This document shows, in pieces, positions 12,201 through 25,000 of a DNA stretch of 45,362 nt. The notes beneath the pieces are model-generated. The model saw only the letters and a list, made by a program, of their open reading frames with translations, made no database searches and had not been told where the DNA came from. This stretch comes from Bimuria novae-zelandiae CBS 107.79 (taxonomy: Eukaryota; Ascomycota; Dothideomycetes; Pleosporales; Didymosphaeriaceae): positions 738,318 to 783,679 of the forward strand of contig ML976682.1 of the NCBI GenBank assembly GCA_010015655.1, written 5' to 3'. Made by a program: the position numbers and the translations under genes. Position 1 is the stretch's first letter. The number at the start of each line of letters is the position of its first letter.

Positions 12201-12768
12201 ATCGCGGCTCCAGTTACTCGCCTAATAAGAAACATTATCTTTTAGTAGACTAAGAAGGAGTAATAGGCGTTTAATAGGTTAAAGGTAATCTTTATCTCTA
12301 AGCCTATACTAGCTTAATTCTATTTAAAATAAGACATACTTATTAAGTGTAACTTCTTTAAGTACGTTACTAAAGGAGTGCTTTCCTAGTAAAATAGTTA
12401 AAGAATACTATATCCCTGCGCCTACTTTTACCGCAAAAACTTATTAGCTAAATATAAGTATAAGATCTATAATAAGGAGCTCCTAGTAATTATTTAGATC
12501 CTAGAAAAATAGGAACCTAGGCTATAATTAGTAAAGAGCTTTAAAGTTATTATAGACTATAAGAACCTTACGTACTCTATAAAACTACGTATACTAAATA
12601 AAAGATAAGTACGCTAGGCAAATAAACCTAGCTATTATAATATTAAGATCCTATATAGGTTAGGGAAGCTTAATATTTAAGTAAATATACTATCTTATAT
12701 AAAATAAGACCGTTTAAATAAAGTTTAAGATAAATAAGTAAGGCAACGATTAGTATAAGTACTACAAC
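9222..12768 (+). pseudogene. Gypsy-1 gag, protease, reverse transcriptase and RNase H relic
   Basis: A gag-like segment begins near 9222 (KFNIIKPVDK). A zinc-knuckle remnant lies near 10540-10590 (GYIT*GCH). The reverse transcriptase occupies about 11390-12100 with LSNSLATLLVLFIKK, FTKLNVIT and MAYLDNILIY, where family members have YLDD. RNase H follows (CAYFYRKNL, YNKELLVII*) and stops abruptly at the copia-1 insertion point at 12769. Numerous in-frame TAA/TAG stops make it non-coding. Integrase continues at 18185. Confidence 0.82.
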
Positions 12769-12946
12769 TATTAGATAAGCTACTTACATGCGATAAGGTA
12801 TAATAATAGATAATAATTATATATTATCTACTATCAACTCTATTTAGTTAGTTTTAACCCCTACGCTAGTGCGATAAGCGCAATAAGTGCTATAGTCTCT
12901 ACTTAATTATATAGATCCAACCTTAACGTACTTATTCTATCTAATA
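12769..12946 (-). repeat. 3' LTR of copia-1
   Basis: This 178-bp copy is identical in length to the partner at 18007-18184 and differs mostly by transitions. It shares the motif TTAATTATATAGATCC with the LTR of the Copia element in AT block 2, so the two are related families. Confidence 0.85.
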
Positions 12947-13799
12947 CACCTCCTTAGCTTAGAAGTCCTTATAAGCTAGATTATATTATAGTTCCTTATT
13001 ATATAAGCGTAAGGTCTTTAAGTTATTCCTATATCTCCTTAAGAGGCGCTTTATTTATTACCTTAAGTCTCTTTACTTTTACTAGTCTAAGTTGAGTTAG
13101 GAAATTTTCCTACTTATTAACTAGAAGGGCCTTTATAAAGTCGTTAGTAATTATATCTACTAATTATACGTACTCTACTTTAATCTTTCTAGTAAAGACT
13201 TCCTCTCTTAGCTAGTAATTATAAATGTTAACGTGTTATAGTTTAGTCTAGAGCTTAGATATCTTTTTAGTTACTAATTGAATAGTTTACTTGTTATTAA
13301 ATTAGATAGTAATTAACGACAAGAGTAGTTTAATCTATAGTTTATTTAATAGTCGTGATATAAAGATTGCTTTCTTAGCTACTTATAATAGGACGAGAAG
13401 CTTTACTTTAGTTATTAAAGTTATAATAGTGTTTTATTTATTTGCTCTTTAAGTAATAAGTTTATTAAATAGCTTAATAGCGTATCCTTACGAGCTCTTT
13501 CTATCTAGTATATTATTAGTAAATAAAGTATTACTAGCTACTTAAAGATAATTACCTCCTTTAAGCTATAATGCTCTCTATCTAGTGCTAGATAAGTATA
13601 GCAGTACTTAATTAGTAGTATTATAATATTTAGAGCCTAGATTTAACAGGAACCAAGTTAGCCTTAAGGTTATAAAGGCAATATCTAGTTAGGTCGTTAC
13701 TATTACAAATAGAAGTAATCTAATTTTACGTTAGTATTTATTAATTTCTAAGAGTGTTACTAAGCCTATTTAAGACTTTAACTTAGTAGTAGCTATTAG

Positions 13800-16300
13800 G
13801 GTATTATAATAGATATCTTTCCTATAAACTAGTTAACTAATCTTCTTTACGTATATAACTTAAGAAAGTTAGATCTTCTAGTAACTTTAGTTCTTAATAA
13901 CCTCTATACTAAAAAACTACTAAAGGTTATTTCCTCTAATAAAGATATACTTCTCCTATAGGTACTTAATTATTTACTAGGCATCTTACACATTTTACTT
14001 ATAATACGCTACTATAATATTATTAATATAGAAGAAGACAATAATTCTATTTTTAATAAAGTAGCATAATTTATAGGGCATAGTCCAGAAGTTAAGAGTT
14101 TTAAGTATTATAATAAATTCTTTCTACTAGAGACGTGGTAAGATCTGTAGACTATACAAAGCCTTATTAACTTAGAGGATTGTTCTAGTTTTCCAATAGC
14201 TATAGGGCATTCTTATATATACTTCTCGATCTATCGTTATATAGACAAAGGCGTTCGTGACGTCGTATTATTTAAGCTCTAAATTACAGTGGGCTATAAT
14301 TACTATTAGTAGTAAAAATAACTAACTAGTAAGCATAGCTACGTAAGTGTCCTGCAAGGTAATATTCTATTATTAATCGCCACAAACAACTAGTTACGTT
14401 TTACACTTAAGCAAGCGATAGTGCTTATTAAGTTTATAAGTATATACTTATATATAGTTAAGCATTTATTATCCTGTTAACTTAAACTTTTTTATTAGTA
14501 CCTCTAACTATAATTTTATTTATTAATAGATTATAAGATAGGCCTATTTTACTATTTTAAATAGTTTACCTATTAGGTAGTCCTTAAGCTTAGTATAACA
14601 CGTTAGTAAAAGTAGTAGTTAACTTTAATAGGGCTTTAAGCCTTTAATAAACTTTCTTACTATCTTTACATTATTTATAATATCCCCTCTATATTTCTTA
14701 ACGTAGCTAGTTTAGGTTTCCGCTATAAAAGCTACTTCCTAGGGGGCAGTCTTAAGTAACCTATATTATATTACTTTAGATTAGTTTCTAACTATTAACT
14801 AAGTAAGCAATGCTATAGATAGTAATATAAATAAAAAACTTAAGTAACTATTTCTAATTTTCCTCCCTTGATAATAGCCTAATAGGTCTACTTCGCATTA
14901 ATAGTCTAATAAGTCCTTAGCGGCATTATCCTTATAGAAAGACTCCGTTTCTAGTTACTAAATAAAGGTTAGTAGTTTAATAGTCCTTACATATGTAGTT
15001 ATTTCTTTTACCATATTATATATAAAATTACTTATTAGATCTTTAGTCTTCCCGTTAAATATAGACTACTTATTAAAGACGACGTCTCAGGTGCTAATTA
15101 CCTTAGCGAGTAATAGTATCTAAATACGATAGATATTTAAGGATTAGTATCTAATAAGATAGCTAATCTAAGCTTTTAAATTAAGGTGTTATAAATATAA
15201 TTTGCCTTAGTAAGTGTTATTAGTTATCGCAAAGGCTTTGTAGCTATACGCCTTTAGGTAGACAAGATTAAGTTTCTATAGTAAAGTTATAATCCTATTA
15301 CTAAACGCGACTTATGTAAAGAATATCTTATATAGCGTCTTTTAGTTATTCGCGTAATATAGTATTTAATTATAAAGGTATACTATAGTCTTTATAACTT
15401 CAAGCTATAGTTCCTAAGATAGGTTAGCATTAAGTTATATTACGCGTAATTTCTCTTTATTTACGTCCCTTAAGCGTTTAGCACTTTTATTCTAAGCTAA
15501 GGTATTTAGGGCTAAAGGCTTAATAATAATTTTTAAGTTGCTAATTAATATTTTACTTTTAGTTTAATTATAGCAATTTTATTATCTGCCTTAATAGTCT
15601 TAACTATTATGTTGTACTGATTCTTAAGAAATAGGAGGAAGGTTAAAAGGATCTTAATAATTAATTTTACTATTTTATTATCTATAAAGTAAAAGTCCTA
15701 TTATAGTCCTAAATATTTATTAATAATTAATATTTAGCTCGTTCTTTAGTAACGCTTTATATTTTATATATATAAAAACTAATAGTTAGATTCTTTCTAG
15801 GTCCTTTAGTGTTAATCTATGGCGCATAGCTAATCTATTGTTTTAATTTTACTCTACTATAAGAGTTACACTTAACTATCGTAATTTCTCCTATATGTAC
15901 CCCCTTAGCTTGCTACACTAGGTGCTTAATTACTACTAGTTTAGGGTATCCTAGTCTCTTATACTAAAGTATAGCTAATACTCTCTATAGTACTATTTTT
16001 ATTTAGGAGATAATCTTGCGTGCATAATATAAGACAGGTAGTAGTAGGTCGTACTTAAGTACTTACTAGTTATAAATCTTAGTAAGATTTCTAATAATTG
16101 TGTTATCTAGTCCTCTAAAAGTAGTTAGGTCTATTTATATATCCTACTAGATTTCTCTCTACCTTAGTAGTTAAAAAGAGACAAAATTGTATAGTAGGTT
16201 AAGGTAGATAGTTACGTTATACAGGACTAGTTTAGTTATCCTAGACTAACTTTTTAAGGTTAGATTAAGAGAGCTATATCCTTTTATCTATATCTTCGTA
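13800..16300 (-). pseudogene. Copia-1 pol relic (integrase and reverse transcriptase)
   Basis: The minus-strand reading from right to left contains integrase-region sequence and then a reverse transcriptase with DVTNAF, KALYSLQ (usual KALYGLRQ) and the NN-mutated catalytic pair at about 14010-14045. RNase H should occupy the 13000-13800 interval. Stops are scattered throughout and the limits given are approximate. Between about 16300 and 18006 gag is expected. I see only AT-rich sequence and the solo LTR there. Confidence 0.7.
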
Positions 16301-17488
16301 TTCCTAGCCTATATGTAGTCTCCGGACATAGGAGGACGGAAGTTATAAATATAATTATAGTTATTTATAATATAGTACGTTAATTCTAGGTCGAGGATAA
16401 ACAATCACTTTAATAGGTAATTATTAATTTCTATCCTAATAGACGCTAAGTTAAACGTAGCGTTAACTTTTAATATTTTTTATCTTTTTAGTTACTTATT
16501 AGGGATCTCTAGTATTAGAGTATATAATTATTTAATAATTAGTATTTATAATTAGGTTTTACTCTATTTATAAATTAGCCCTTAGAATGTTGCGTTATTT
16601 TTACGCTTCAATTTAATAAGCTTACTTATAGTATTATTTAGTTTTCACTATTTAGGAGCTTAGTCTAGATTAATATAATAGTAATCTCTAACACTATGGC
16701 GTTGTCTATACGCAACGTATTTTACTCTTACTAGTATAGTTAGCGCTTAATTTAAAGGCTACTTAAGCTTAGTATTTTTACTAGCTATATATTAATTACG
16801 GGGTCTACTCTAGTTTCTAGTAAATAGCCTGCTTGTAGCATAGAAGGCGTTCCTGCTATTACTCTAGATAATTACACTACTTTTAGCGAGATACAATATA
16901 TTATTAAATATAAGGGCTACTCTATGTTTCCCTAATTTAAGGAGATATTTTATTATTATATATTCTTAAAAGTATTTTATTATCTCCTTCTTGCTTATAA
17001 TAGCTTCAAATTAACTATTATCTTAAAAATATATAGACTATATAGGAGTAACTTTATTTACGACTACTAAGAAGTGTTTTATCATTATATTTAATTATAA
17101 TTGTTTAGCAGCTTAATATCTCTCTACCTTCGTAGCTACTTAGTTATACTTAGCTAGCTATATTTCCTATTGCGCCGCGCTTCTTATTAGTCTAAGTAAC
17201 GTAAGGTATTAATCGCGGACTTGTTCTTATTTAATTTATTTATTAACTCTAATTATTAACTTTTAGTTAGTAATCTATTAGCGTAGTAACTTTTTTAGAA
17301 GACAGCACGTGTGCAATAGGTATAGTAATATAGTTAACTAGATAAAGGCTATAATATATTAAAGGCTTACTTATTTTTTCTTATACTCGTGCTTATTGTT
17401 TTTGTATTATTTAATAAAGATTTTATAGTATTTAAGGTCTTTCGCAAACGCCTTTTATCCTGCTGCTAATAGTTTAGTTTATCTTATT

Positions 17489-17757
17489 TGTGACGGCCTG
17501 GCATGCCGGCAGGACACATGACCTCGCGTGAGAGGCGCGACTGCCTCACGCCTGGGTGCAGCTGCCTCACGCCTGGGCGCAGCTGCCCACGCACCCAGTG
17601 TAGCTATCTCGGATAGATAGATGTTCCGTGCCGAGCGGCAGCGCATAAAAGCGCCGCAGGCCTGTGTACCTACAGTCTCCTCATCTTAGTGTAGCTGAAA
17701 TAGAGCCAACCTACCTCATCTACTCTCTTAATGCAGGAGCCTGTGCCCGTCCTCACA
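17489..17757 (+). mobile_element. Solo LTR (R-LTR family) with perfect target duplication, inside copia-1
   Basis: It starts TGTGACGGCCTGG, ends GTCCTCACA, and is flanked by TTATT on both sides (17484-17488 and 17758-17762). It contains ATAAAAG, a possible TATA box for plus-strand transcription of the parent element. A 21-bp unit (CCTCACGCCTGGGyGCAGCTG) is tandemly duplicated, making it 17 bp or more longer than its relatives. It is strongly GC-rich within RIP-mutated DNA. Confidence 0.93.
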
Positions 17758-18006
17758 TTATTAGGATTTTAACGTTCGCGGCTGTTATATATTTAGCGAT
17801 TATTAGGGCTCTAATAGTTACTAGTTTTATTATTAACAGCATAGTTACCGTTAGATTAACTTTATCCTAAATATTATAAATAATATATTTAGCATACAGC
17901 TACGTTAGCTATCCTGTATAGTTAGTATAATCTCTTAGCGTCACTATTAGATCGCGGTAAGGTTACTACGCTATTTCGTATTTATTAAGACAGCAAGACT
18001 CTTAAT

Positions 18007-18184
18007 TATTAAATAAGCTACTTATATGTAATAAGGCATAATAATAGGTAATAATTATATATTATCTGCTATTAACTCTATTTAGTTAGTTTTAACCCCT
18101 AGGCTAGTGCAATAAGCGCGATAAGTGCTATAGTCCCTGCTTAATTATGTAGATCCAACCTTAACGCACTCGTTCTATCTAACA
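18007..18184 (-). repeat. 5' LTR of copia-1
   Basis: This is the partner of 12769-12946 and ends in an unmutated TATCTAACA. The sequence right after it resumes the gypsy-1 pol frame (integrase zinc-binding region). Confidence 0.85.
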
Positions 18185-21100
18185 AAAACTAAGTACCTAG
18201 TATTATAAAGACTAATTTAAAGGACCTTTTAAATTAGATAAACTAGTACCAGCTATAGCACTCTAAATATCTATAATTACGGTCTCTACTAAAATAAACG
18301 CTAATTAGGATAATGTATATCCTATTAACGCTACGATACGTAGAAAAGGCAAGCAGAATAAACTAGAAATACTCCAATAGTAGGCCATACAAGAGAATAT
18401 ATTATTTTAAAAAGCTAAAAAAGTAGTTCTAAACTATATAAGGCGTTTCCCTATTACCTTATAGCTTAAGTGTTAAATCTCTAAACACTGCTTAGATAGG
18501 ACTAACTTACTCGTTTAAATTAGAAAATAAAATACTTATTAGCAATCTTTTTATATATAAAGCCAATTAAGTTAGTGCACGCATCCTTAGTTATAGGCTA
18601 CCTACACTAAGAAGTTATATATTACAGTATAATTCTATCAGCTTCGATTCTATCTAGTTCCATGCCTAGACTCTTGGCTAAATCCAACGTATATATATAT
18701 ATATAGGTTACTTCTACTATAGAGAAATCAACGCAGCTCTTCCTCACAGTTATAAGCCTAGAAGCCTTTAATAATCGCTACGTTTATAGCTTATTATAAG
18801 GTCTATCTTTGCAGACCTAGTTAGTTATTACGTTATTAAAGTAGACCTCGTTATTACTAGATAATTAGTTAAGAAATATAAATTATCTAGGATTAGCGCT
18901 AGTTAAGACCTCGTTATTAAAAAATTAATATTATATAGAATACAGATGCCTTATCTCGCAAGAACAGCGACTAAATTAGATATACTAATTATAAGAAAAA
19001 CTATTATACTTAAGAAATCTAAAAATTAGCTAAAATAGATATTTCTAAGAAAGGACTACGCAGTTAGAAATTATATCTAAGAATATATTAACTTATTACT
19101 AAGCTATAAAGAAGTCTCTAAGGTAGAGGTAAAGAAACCTAAAAGGTTTAAACTAAGAGATTTTTATAAGTTAAGAAATATAAGAGGGGATAGCGTAGTA
19201 GGGAGTGTAAGAGCTATAAGAGGTAGCGCAATAGGCAATTAAAATACTAAAGTTACTATTTTAGACTTTACTAATTAGGAACTGAGAAGATATAAGTTTT
19301 AGTAAAAGGACTATTAAGGTACAATAGCTAAATAGTAATAGAAAGAAAAGGCTCTTAAAAACTTTACTAAGTAGATTAATAGAATAATTATATTATAGTA
19401 TATTTATCTAATCACCAACTGCTTAAGCACACATAATTAACCAAAAACTCTAATAAAATACTTCTACCTTAGTTAGGGTAAGCGTAATACTTAGCTCCAA
19501 GCACGCTACTAGGCACTAAAGAATTAACTATAAAAAGTAAACCTTAATACTTAGTTTTAGGATTAGATAGAGATAATGCGTCTTATAGCCTAAGCAGGTA
19601 TACTAGAGGTTTATAATAATTAAGCGCAAGAAAATTTTATTTTATTAATTTAAAATCTAGACAATAGCTAGTTATTAAGTTAGCTATTAGCGCTTATTAT
19701 AGTAGAATAAACTAGTAAAGACTTTATTAGTATCTCTAACCTAGTAGCTAATTTTACTTTATACTATTAACGGACTTAACTAATTACATTAGGACTAAGT
19801 ATATTTACTACTTTAGGTATTACTTAGCTAGCTAATTAGTTAAAGGATTAGAAGTATAAGTACTAGAAAAAACACTAACCTGCCTATATAATAAAAGGTA
19901 TAGATTTAATAGCTACTACTACGTTAATATAGCTCTATAACCTGCAAATTGGCGACTTAATACAAACGTTAAGACAAAGTTCTAAAAGCTTTAAGCTAAA
20001 TAGTTACCTATAGCAAAGGTTCTTTAGAATATAAAGAACAGGCTTCCTAGGATTAAAACTAAGGCACCTATTAGATCTAGAAGAATTACTAATTTTAATA
20101 ATAATTAGTAGCTAGCTATAACGCTTTAGTATAGTGTACTCTAGGTCGCTACTATTAACAGGGCAATGCTTTAGCCTCTACTATTAAACAGATAAATTCT
20201 TAATCCTGGCTCAAACACGCATGTTACGAATACAAAGGCCTACAGCTAGAAGAAGATCTCTAATGCTAAGCCAAGAGAAAGCGCCTACGCTAGTAGCTAG
20301 CTAATATCTATATAAAAATAGGGAGAAGTTCTGCTTAAGATTAATATCTTATTTAGAGTTAAGATAATACGACTAACGTATATAGCTTATATTCCTAAAT
20401 ATTTTATAAGTATTATTAGCCTCTCTCGATACAGGAGCCTAGGTATTAAATTTAACTCTAGCTAACATTACCTATATTAATACAAGCCATTAAACGTGAT
20501 ATTCTAGCTTAAATATAATAGTAGTTATTAGCTAATAGACTTAAATTATAATTATTAACTACTACTAGAACTCTACGTAACTTAGTATTAATCTAAACTG
20601 TCCTATACTACTATAATTATTAATTAGTATAAAGTAAGTATATTATAAAGTATTATAAAAGTACTAGGCTTATACCTATCGCGCATAGTTAACTTCGATT
20701 AAAGAGCTTATAAATAAAGTTTATTAAGAAGAGAAAGCTCTACTAAGACGCTAAGCTATTTAGGGGTTTAAGAGATCGCGTGCTTAGCTACTTAGCTACT
20801 TAGATCAATCCTAGCTAGCGTAGAAAGCTCTAGCAAGGCGCCCTTTTGCAATAGATAGTTATTTAGGCGTTTATTAAATACGTAGTAGCCTACTATTAGC
20901 TCCTAGATACTATTACCTCTAATTAAGGTAATTACTTTATAGGTAATCTCTAGACCTAGCTTTACTAAGTTCTAAATTTTAACTAAAGACTCCTAATAGC
21001 TTTCTATCCCTAAACTAACGGAAGTACTAAATAAATAAATAGTACGTAGGAGGCATATATCTAGGCGTTTACTAATTAGGCTTAAGATAACTAGGCGCGA

Positions 21101-21800
21101 CTCTATCTAATAGTCTAAATTATAATTTAAAGACAAAAAGTAACGTTAACTAGGGTCTTCCTTTTCTTCTTATAGTATAGGTATAATGTTAACTAAATAG
21201 CTGTTAGCTATAACTATAGCATAATAAAGTAGCTATAAAAAAGTTAAGTTAATTATAAAGAAGCTTTAAGGCGTAGTTAAACTAGCACAAGCATGCATAG
21301 TAAAAATGTAATAAGAATAAGAACGTTAGGCTAACTAGCACTAAAAGGAACCTATTTAATTATAAGTTAAAAATAAAGTATTTTTATATCTAAATAGCTA
21401 ACTATCTACTTACTAAGGATTAAAGAAGCAAGACTAAAGGAATACTAAGTATACTATTACTAAAGTAATTAATAGCTATACTATCTACCTTAACACGCCT
21501 TTAGGACTAAAGAATAAATTTTATATTAATAGACCATAGCATACTAAAATAGACATATTACCTAGCTAGTTATAAGGCAACTTCTAGCTATAGCCACTAT
21601 AGATTATAAGATAATTAAAGTACTAGGTTAAAGAAATCCTAAGTAAAACGCAAAGACAACAAGGTAAAGATTAAAAATTATAGTATAAAATTAAGTAAAC
21701 AGGATATCTCCTATCTACCTTAGAGCTAGTAGAGGTCCTGCTTAACATAAAGGCGTTAACCTATAAAAAGAGTTCTTAGCCCTATATAGGACTAGGGACA
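18185..21800 (+). pseudogene. Gypsy-1 integrase and chromodomain relic (split by a Copia fragment)
   Basis: The zinc-binding N-terminal part of integrase reads from 18185 to about 18780. The catalytic core resumes by about 20810, with VVAYYxLLDTITSN*G, GNYFIGNL and FYP*TNGSTK, equivalent to the HPQTDGSTER block. Between 21610 and 21790 a chromodomain is recognisable: VKEILSKTQRQQGKD, TGYLLSTLELVEVLLN, with YKIK* where YxVKW is usual. The 3' LTR follows after a purine-rich stretch. The two integrase halves join only if 18780-20800 is removed. Confidence 0.75.
18780..20800 (+). mobile_element. Truncated Copia fragment 2 (gag and protease only) inside gypsy-1 integrase
   Basis: Plus-strand sequence shows a Copia-type gag: LQARY*ALKN and DxxQDQIEIMRL-like text near 19500-19600, then a degenerate zinc knuckle YNKRYRFNSYYYVN near 19890. 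A protease/pre-integrase region follows with NPGSNTHVTNTKA near 20210, the position of the DSGSNTHVC block. No integrase, reverse transcriptase or LTRs of this element are seen, so it is truncated on the 3' side. Both limits are estimated from where the gypsy-1 integrase frame stops and restarts. Confidence 0.6.
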
Positions 21801-21866
21801 GTACACTACTAAACAGTTTTTAGAAGCACTAAGCTAAAAGTAGGACTTACCTAAAGAGGGGAGTAA

Positions 21867-22081
21867 TATAAGGGGTAAGACCCTAAAAGATTCTTAATAA
21901 AATCTTAAGAACCCTTAAGCACGTAATTACCTAATTAGAAATTAAATATTAGCTTAGCTAGATAGATTATCCACGCTAAGCTACCTCCTTATATTAATTT
22001 CTAATCGCTATTTAGAGCTCCCTAGCTAATATAACTCTTTAGTATCTCATAGTACCTGCTCCTCGAGCGTAGTCCCTTATA
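21867..22081 (+). repeat. 3' LTR of gypsy-1
   Basis: This 215-bp direct partner of 8977-9191 is preceded by AAGAGGGGAG, a polypurine tract. The gypsy-2 sequence continues immediately to its right. Confidence 0.88.
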
Positions 22082-25000
22082 ATAGATAGCTATTAAGAAT
22101 CTTTTTTACCTACTATTTAAAAATACTATTAACCTTAATTAGTTCTTTCTCAGGTTTAATACAGCCTAATAGAGAGTTTATAGTAGCTTTATATAAAGAC
22201 GTTGTGCATGTAAATATATAATAAAAGTCTTACTTTATAAAAATAACCTTTCATAGCGATAATTAGATAGGGTTTATACATTTAATAATTAAGCTTTTAG
22301 CTAAGGTGGCTAGTAGTTAAATTTTTAGACGTAATATAGACTTAATTACTTATTATAAAATTAGGTTTATATTACTTTTTATTTACTTAATATACTTAGT
22401 GTTTTTAAGCCTAAATAATTTTTTTAAGTTATTTTTATACCTAGCTTTATAGCGTTAAATTAAACTTTTATATAGTTTTACGCCTTCTCTTAGGACGTCT
22501 ACTTACGAGTAGTAGGCGAGGTCCTTATCCACTCCTTCTAGTCCTAATAGTGGGTAGACTAGTATCCAAACTCGACCTCGTATAGTAATAAACCTATAGT
22601 CTTATAAGGCAGTATTGCCTAAGCCTAGTCTATATACGATAATAGGTTTAACTAGTTATCTTAATAATAGTTAATAAAGGGGCGTAGGCGCTAGGTAAGA
22701 TACTGGGTTATAATTTTTATATTATTATTTATTAAAGGGTAATAGGCTATTAAAAGCTTTTACTTAATATTTATAAGTTAATATAGCTTATTTATAAAGG
22801 CTACGACGAACTAAGGACCTCTATTAAAATAATAGACTTAGGTAGGCTATATATACGATAAATATAATAGTAATGTATATTTGCTACTCACTTAGCTATA
22901 GTCATCTTATAATAAGACAGCAAAAAGTAGTATTTACTTAGGTAGTTAACTATAGTAAGGGCGTTATTGTATACTTTCTTATTAAGTAAAAATAACTTAA
23001 AGTTTATTAAAACGTCCTACTATACTAACTTCAGTATTAGTAGTAATTTTAGTAGTCTTAAGGTATAATTACGAGGTACGTAATTTTATTAATAAGCCTT
23101 ATAAGTAGCTACGTAGTTATCAATATCCTTAGTTATATTTAGCTAGTAGTACTAGTCCTTAAGTAGTTTGGCAGCCTTACATCTTCCTAGGTAAGTAGTA
23201 ATCTACATAGTATAGATAGCTTAAATTAAGTAGATACGTAGGAAGTAGACTGCTAAGACAACTAGTTAATTCTAGTATACAAGTAGGTTTTAATTATTTA
23301 GTTTCTATAGTGCTTAGAAGTCTATCGAAGCTTTTTATAACTTTTATAAGCTATAATAGCTTTAGTTTACTTTAATTACTTAATTAATGAGGGCATGCGG
23401 ATTCCTTAGGAATAGTAAAGCTATAAAGGTAATAAAAGCTATAATTTTAAGATTTTACTATAGTTTTTAAGTAGTAAGGTTAGAAAGCTAGGTTATAGCT
23501 ACTTAGTCTATAAGAAGGCCTTTATATAAGCTATCTTATCCTTCTATTTTTAAGTCTATAGCTCATCCTGCTTGCGTAATAGCCTGTTAGCTACTACGTT
23601 AATAGTGCCTATTTAGTAAGTAAATATTTACTTAATAGAAAAGTGCTTTAGTACTTAATAGTTAATAATAGTACTAAATAGCTTAGTTATTTATAAATTA
23701 ATAAGCTAAGATTTGTACTGCTTAAGGCTATAGATTACTACTAGTATTTTTTATTATGTATATTATAGATTATTTACGGGCTACTTATTATTTTAGAATA
23801 AGAGGCTATAGGTCGCTAGAGCCTATTGTTCTACAGCTAAGAGAGTATGCTAATATTAATGCTATTACTTATATTTATCTTTATACGTGTCACGCGATAG
23901 GTAGGATATTAAGTAAGTAATTTATATAACTGTATAAGGTTTTTAGCTTACTAGAAGGCTATAAGCTTACGCTTATTAAAAGTATGTTCAGCGTCTTTTT
24001 AAAATAACTTAGTAAACAGCTAGATAATGCGCCTATAGTCTTTAAAAAAGTTCTATAAAAGTTATAGAAGTCTAAAAATAATTATACACTTTTAACTAAA
24101 GTAGGTACTAGCTAGTTTTATATAGTAGTAACCTTTTTTACATTCTTCTAAATCCTTTGCGTGCTAATAATAAGACCAAAAACCTTTGTTTTTCTTACTA
24201 TAAACTTACTTTTTTTAATTTTAACTTACAGCCTTATATCGCGGATATATTTTAGCACCTAAGTAATATACTCCTTATAGTATAGTAGGTCCTCTAAGTA
24301 TATAAGGATATTGTCTAGATAGGCTATATACAAGTTATTAAGTATTTTATATAGTATTTTATTAATATATGTTTAAAAGGTCGCAAGACTATTATAGAGA
24401 CTAAATAAGAATACACGATACTTATATATAAGGACAAGCTCGGGCTCCTGCATCAAGCGAGTAGATAAGGTAGATTAGCTCTATTTCAGCTACACTAAGA
24501 TGAGGAGATTGTAGATACATAAGCTCGCAGCGCTTTTGTGCGCTCGTCCGAGCGGAACAACTATCTATATAAGGTAACTGCGCTGGGTGCGCGAGCAGCC
24601 GCACCAGGGAGTATGGCAGTTGCGCCTCGTACGCGAGGTCATGTGACCTGCCGGCATGCCAGGCGCCAGGCCGTCACAGTATAGCGTAAATATAAGGTAG
24701 TTAGGTCCTTCGTATTCATATTAAGTTAAATATAGTAAAAAACCTAATATATATTTAGTTTTATGAACACCTTATCGTTTGCGAGCCACGTAAAAGTCTT
24801 TTAAATAAGTAAGATAAGATAAATATCCTTTTTTAGAATAGCGTTAAGCTTATAATAATTAATATAAAATCACTACTTTCTTCTAAGCTTATTAGTAGAT
24901 AGTACTAGTATGGCGTATAGCGCATTGCAATATGTAATAAAGCTTTATTATAAATAATCCTATAGGTAAGCTTTTATAAGCAGTAGCTACTTAAGAAATA

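Larger units (their letters stand above)
12769..18184 (-). mobile_element. Copia-type LTR retrotransposon 1, nested in gypsy-1
   Basis: Direct 178-bp LTRs lie at 12769-12946 and 18007-18184. Their termini derive from TGTTAGATA...TATCTAACA, with TG changed to TA at both starts. The flanks ACAAC and AAAAC look like a target duplication (4 of 5). The minus orientation follows from a polypurine tract reading AAGGAGGTG next to the left LTR and from minus-strand coding. Reverse transcriptase lies at about 13950-14350, with QYDVTNAFVYITIDREVYIRMP and FFYINNIIVAY (DD changed to NN). Without the solo LTR inside it is about 5.1 kb, standard for Copia. It splits gypsy-1 between RNase H and integrase. 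Confidence 0.87.
8977..22081 (+). mobile_element. Gypsy-type chromodomain retrotransposon 1, nested in gypsy-2
   Basis: Two direct 215-bp LTRs (8977-9191 and 21867-22081) begin TGTGAGGG/TATAAGGG and end CTTATA. They bracket gag, protease, reverse transcriptase, RNase H, integrase and a chromodomain in the order of chromoviruses. The flanks ATATA and ATAGA may be a decayed target duplication (4 of 5). Copia-1 (12769-18184) sits between RNase H and integrase, and a Copia fragment (about 18780-20800) sits inside integrase. Without these the element is about 5.7 kb. All coding parts are full of RIP-type stops. Confidence 0.88.
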
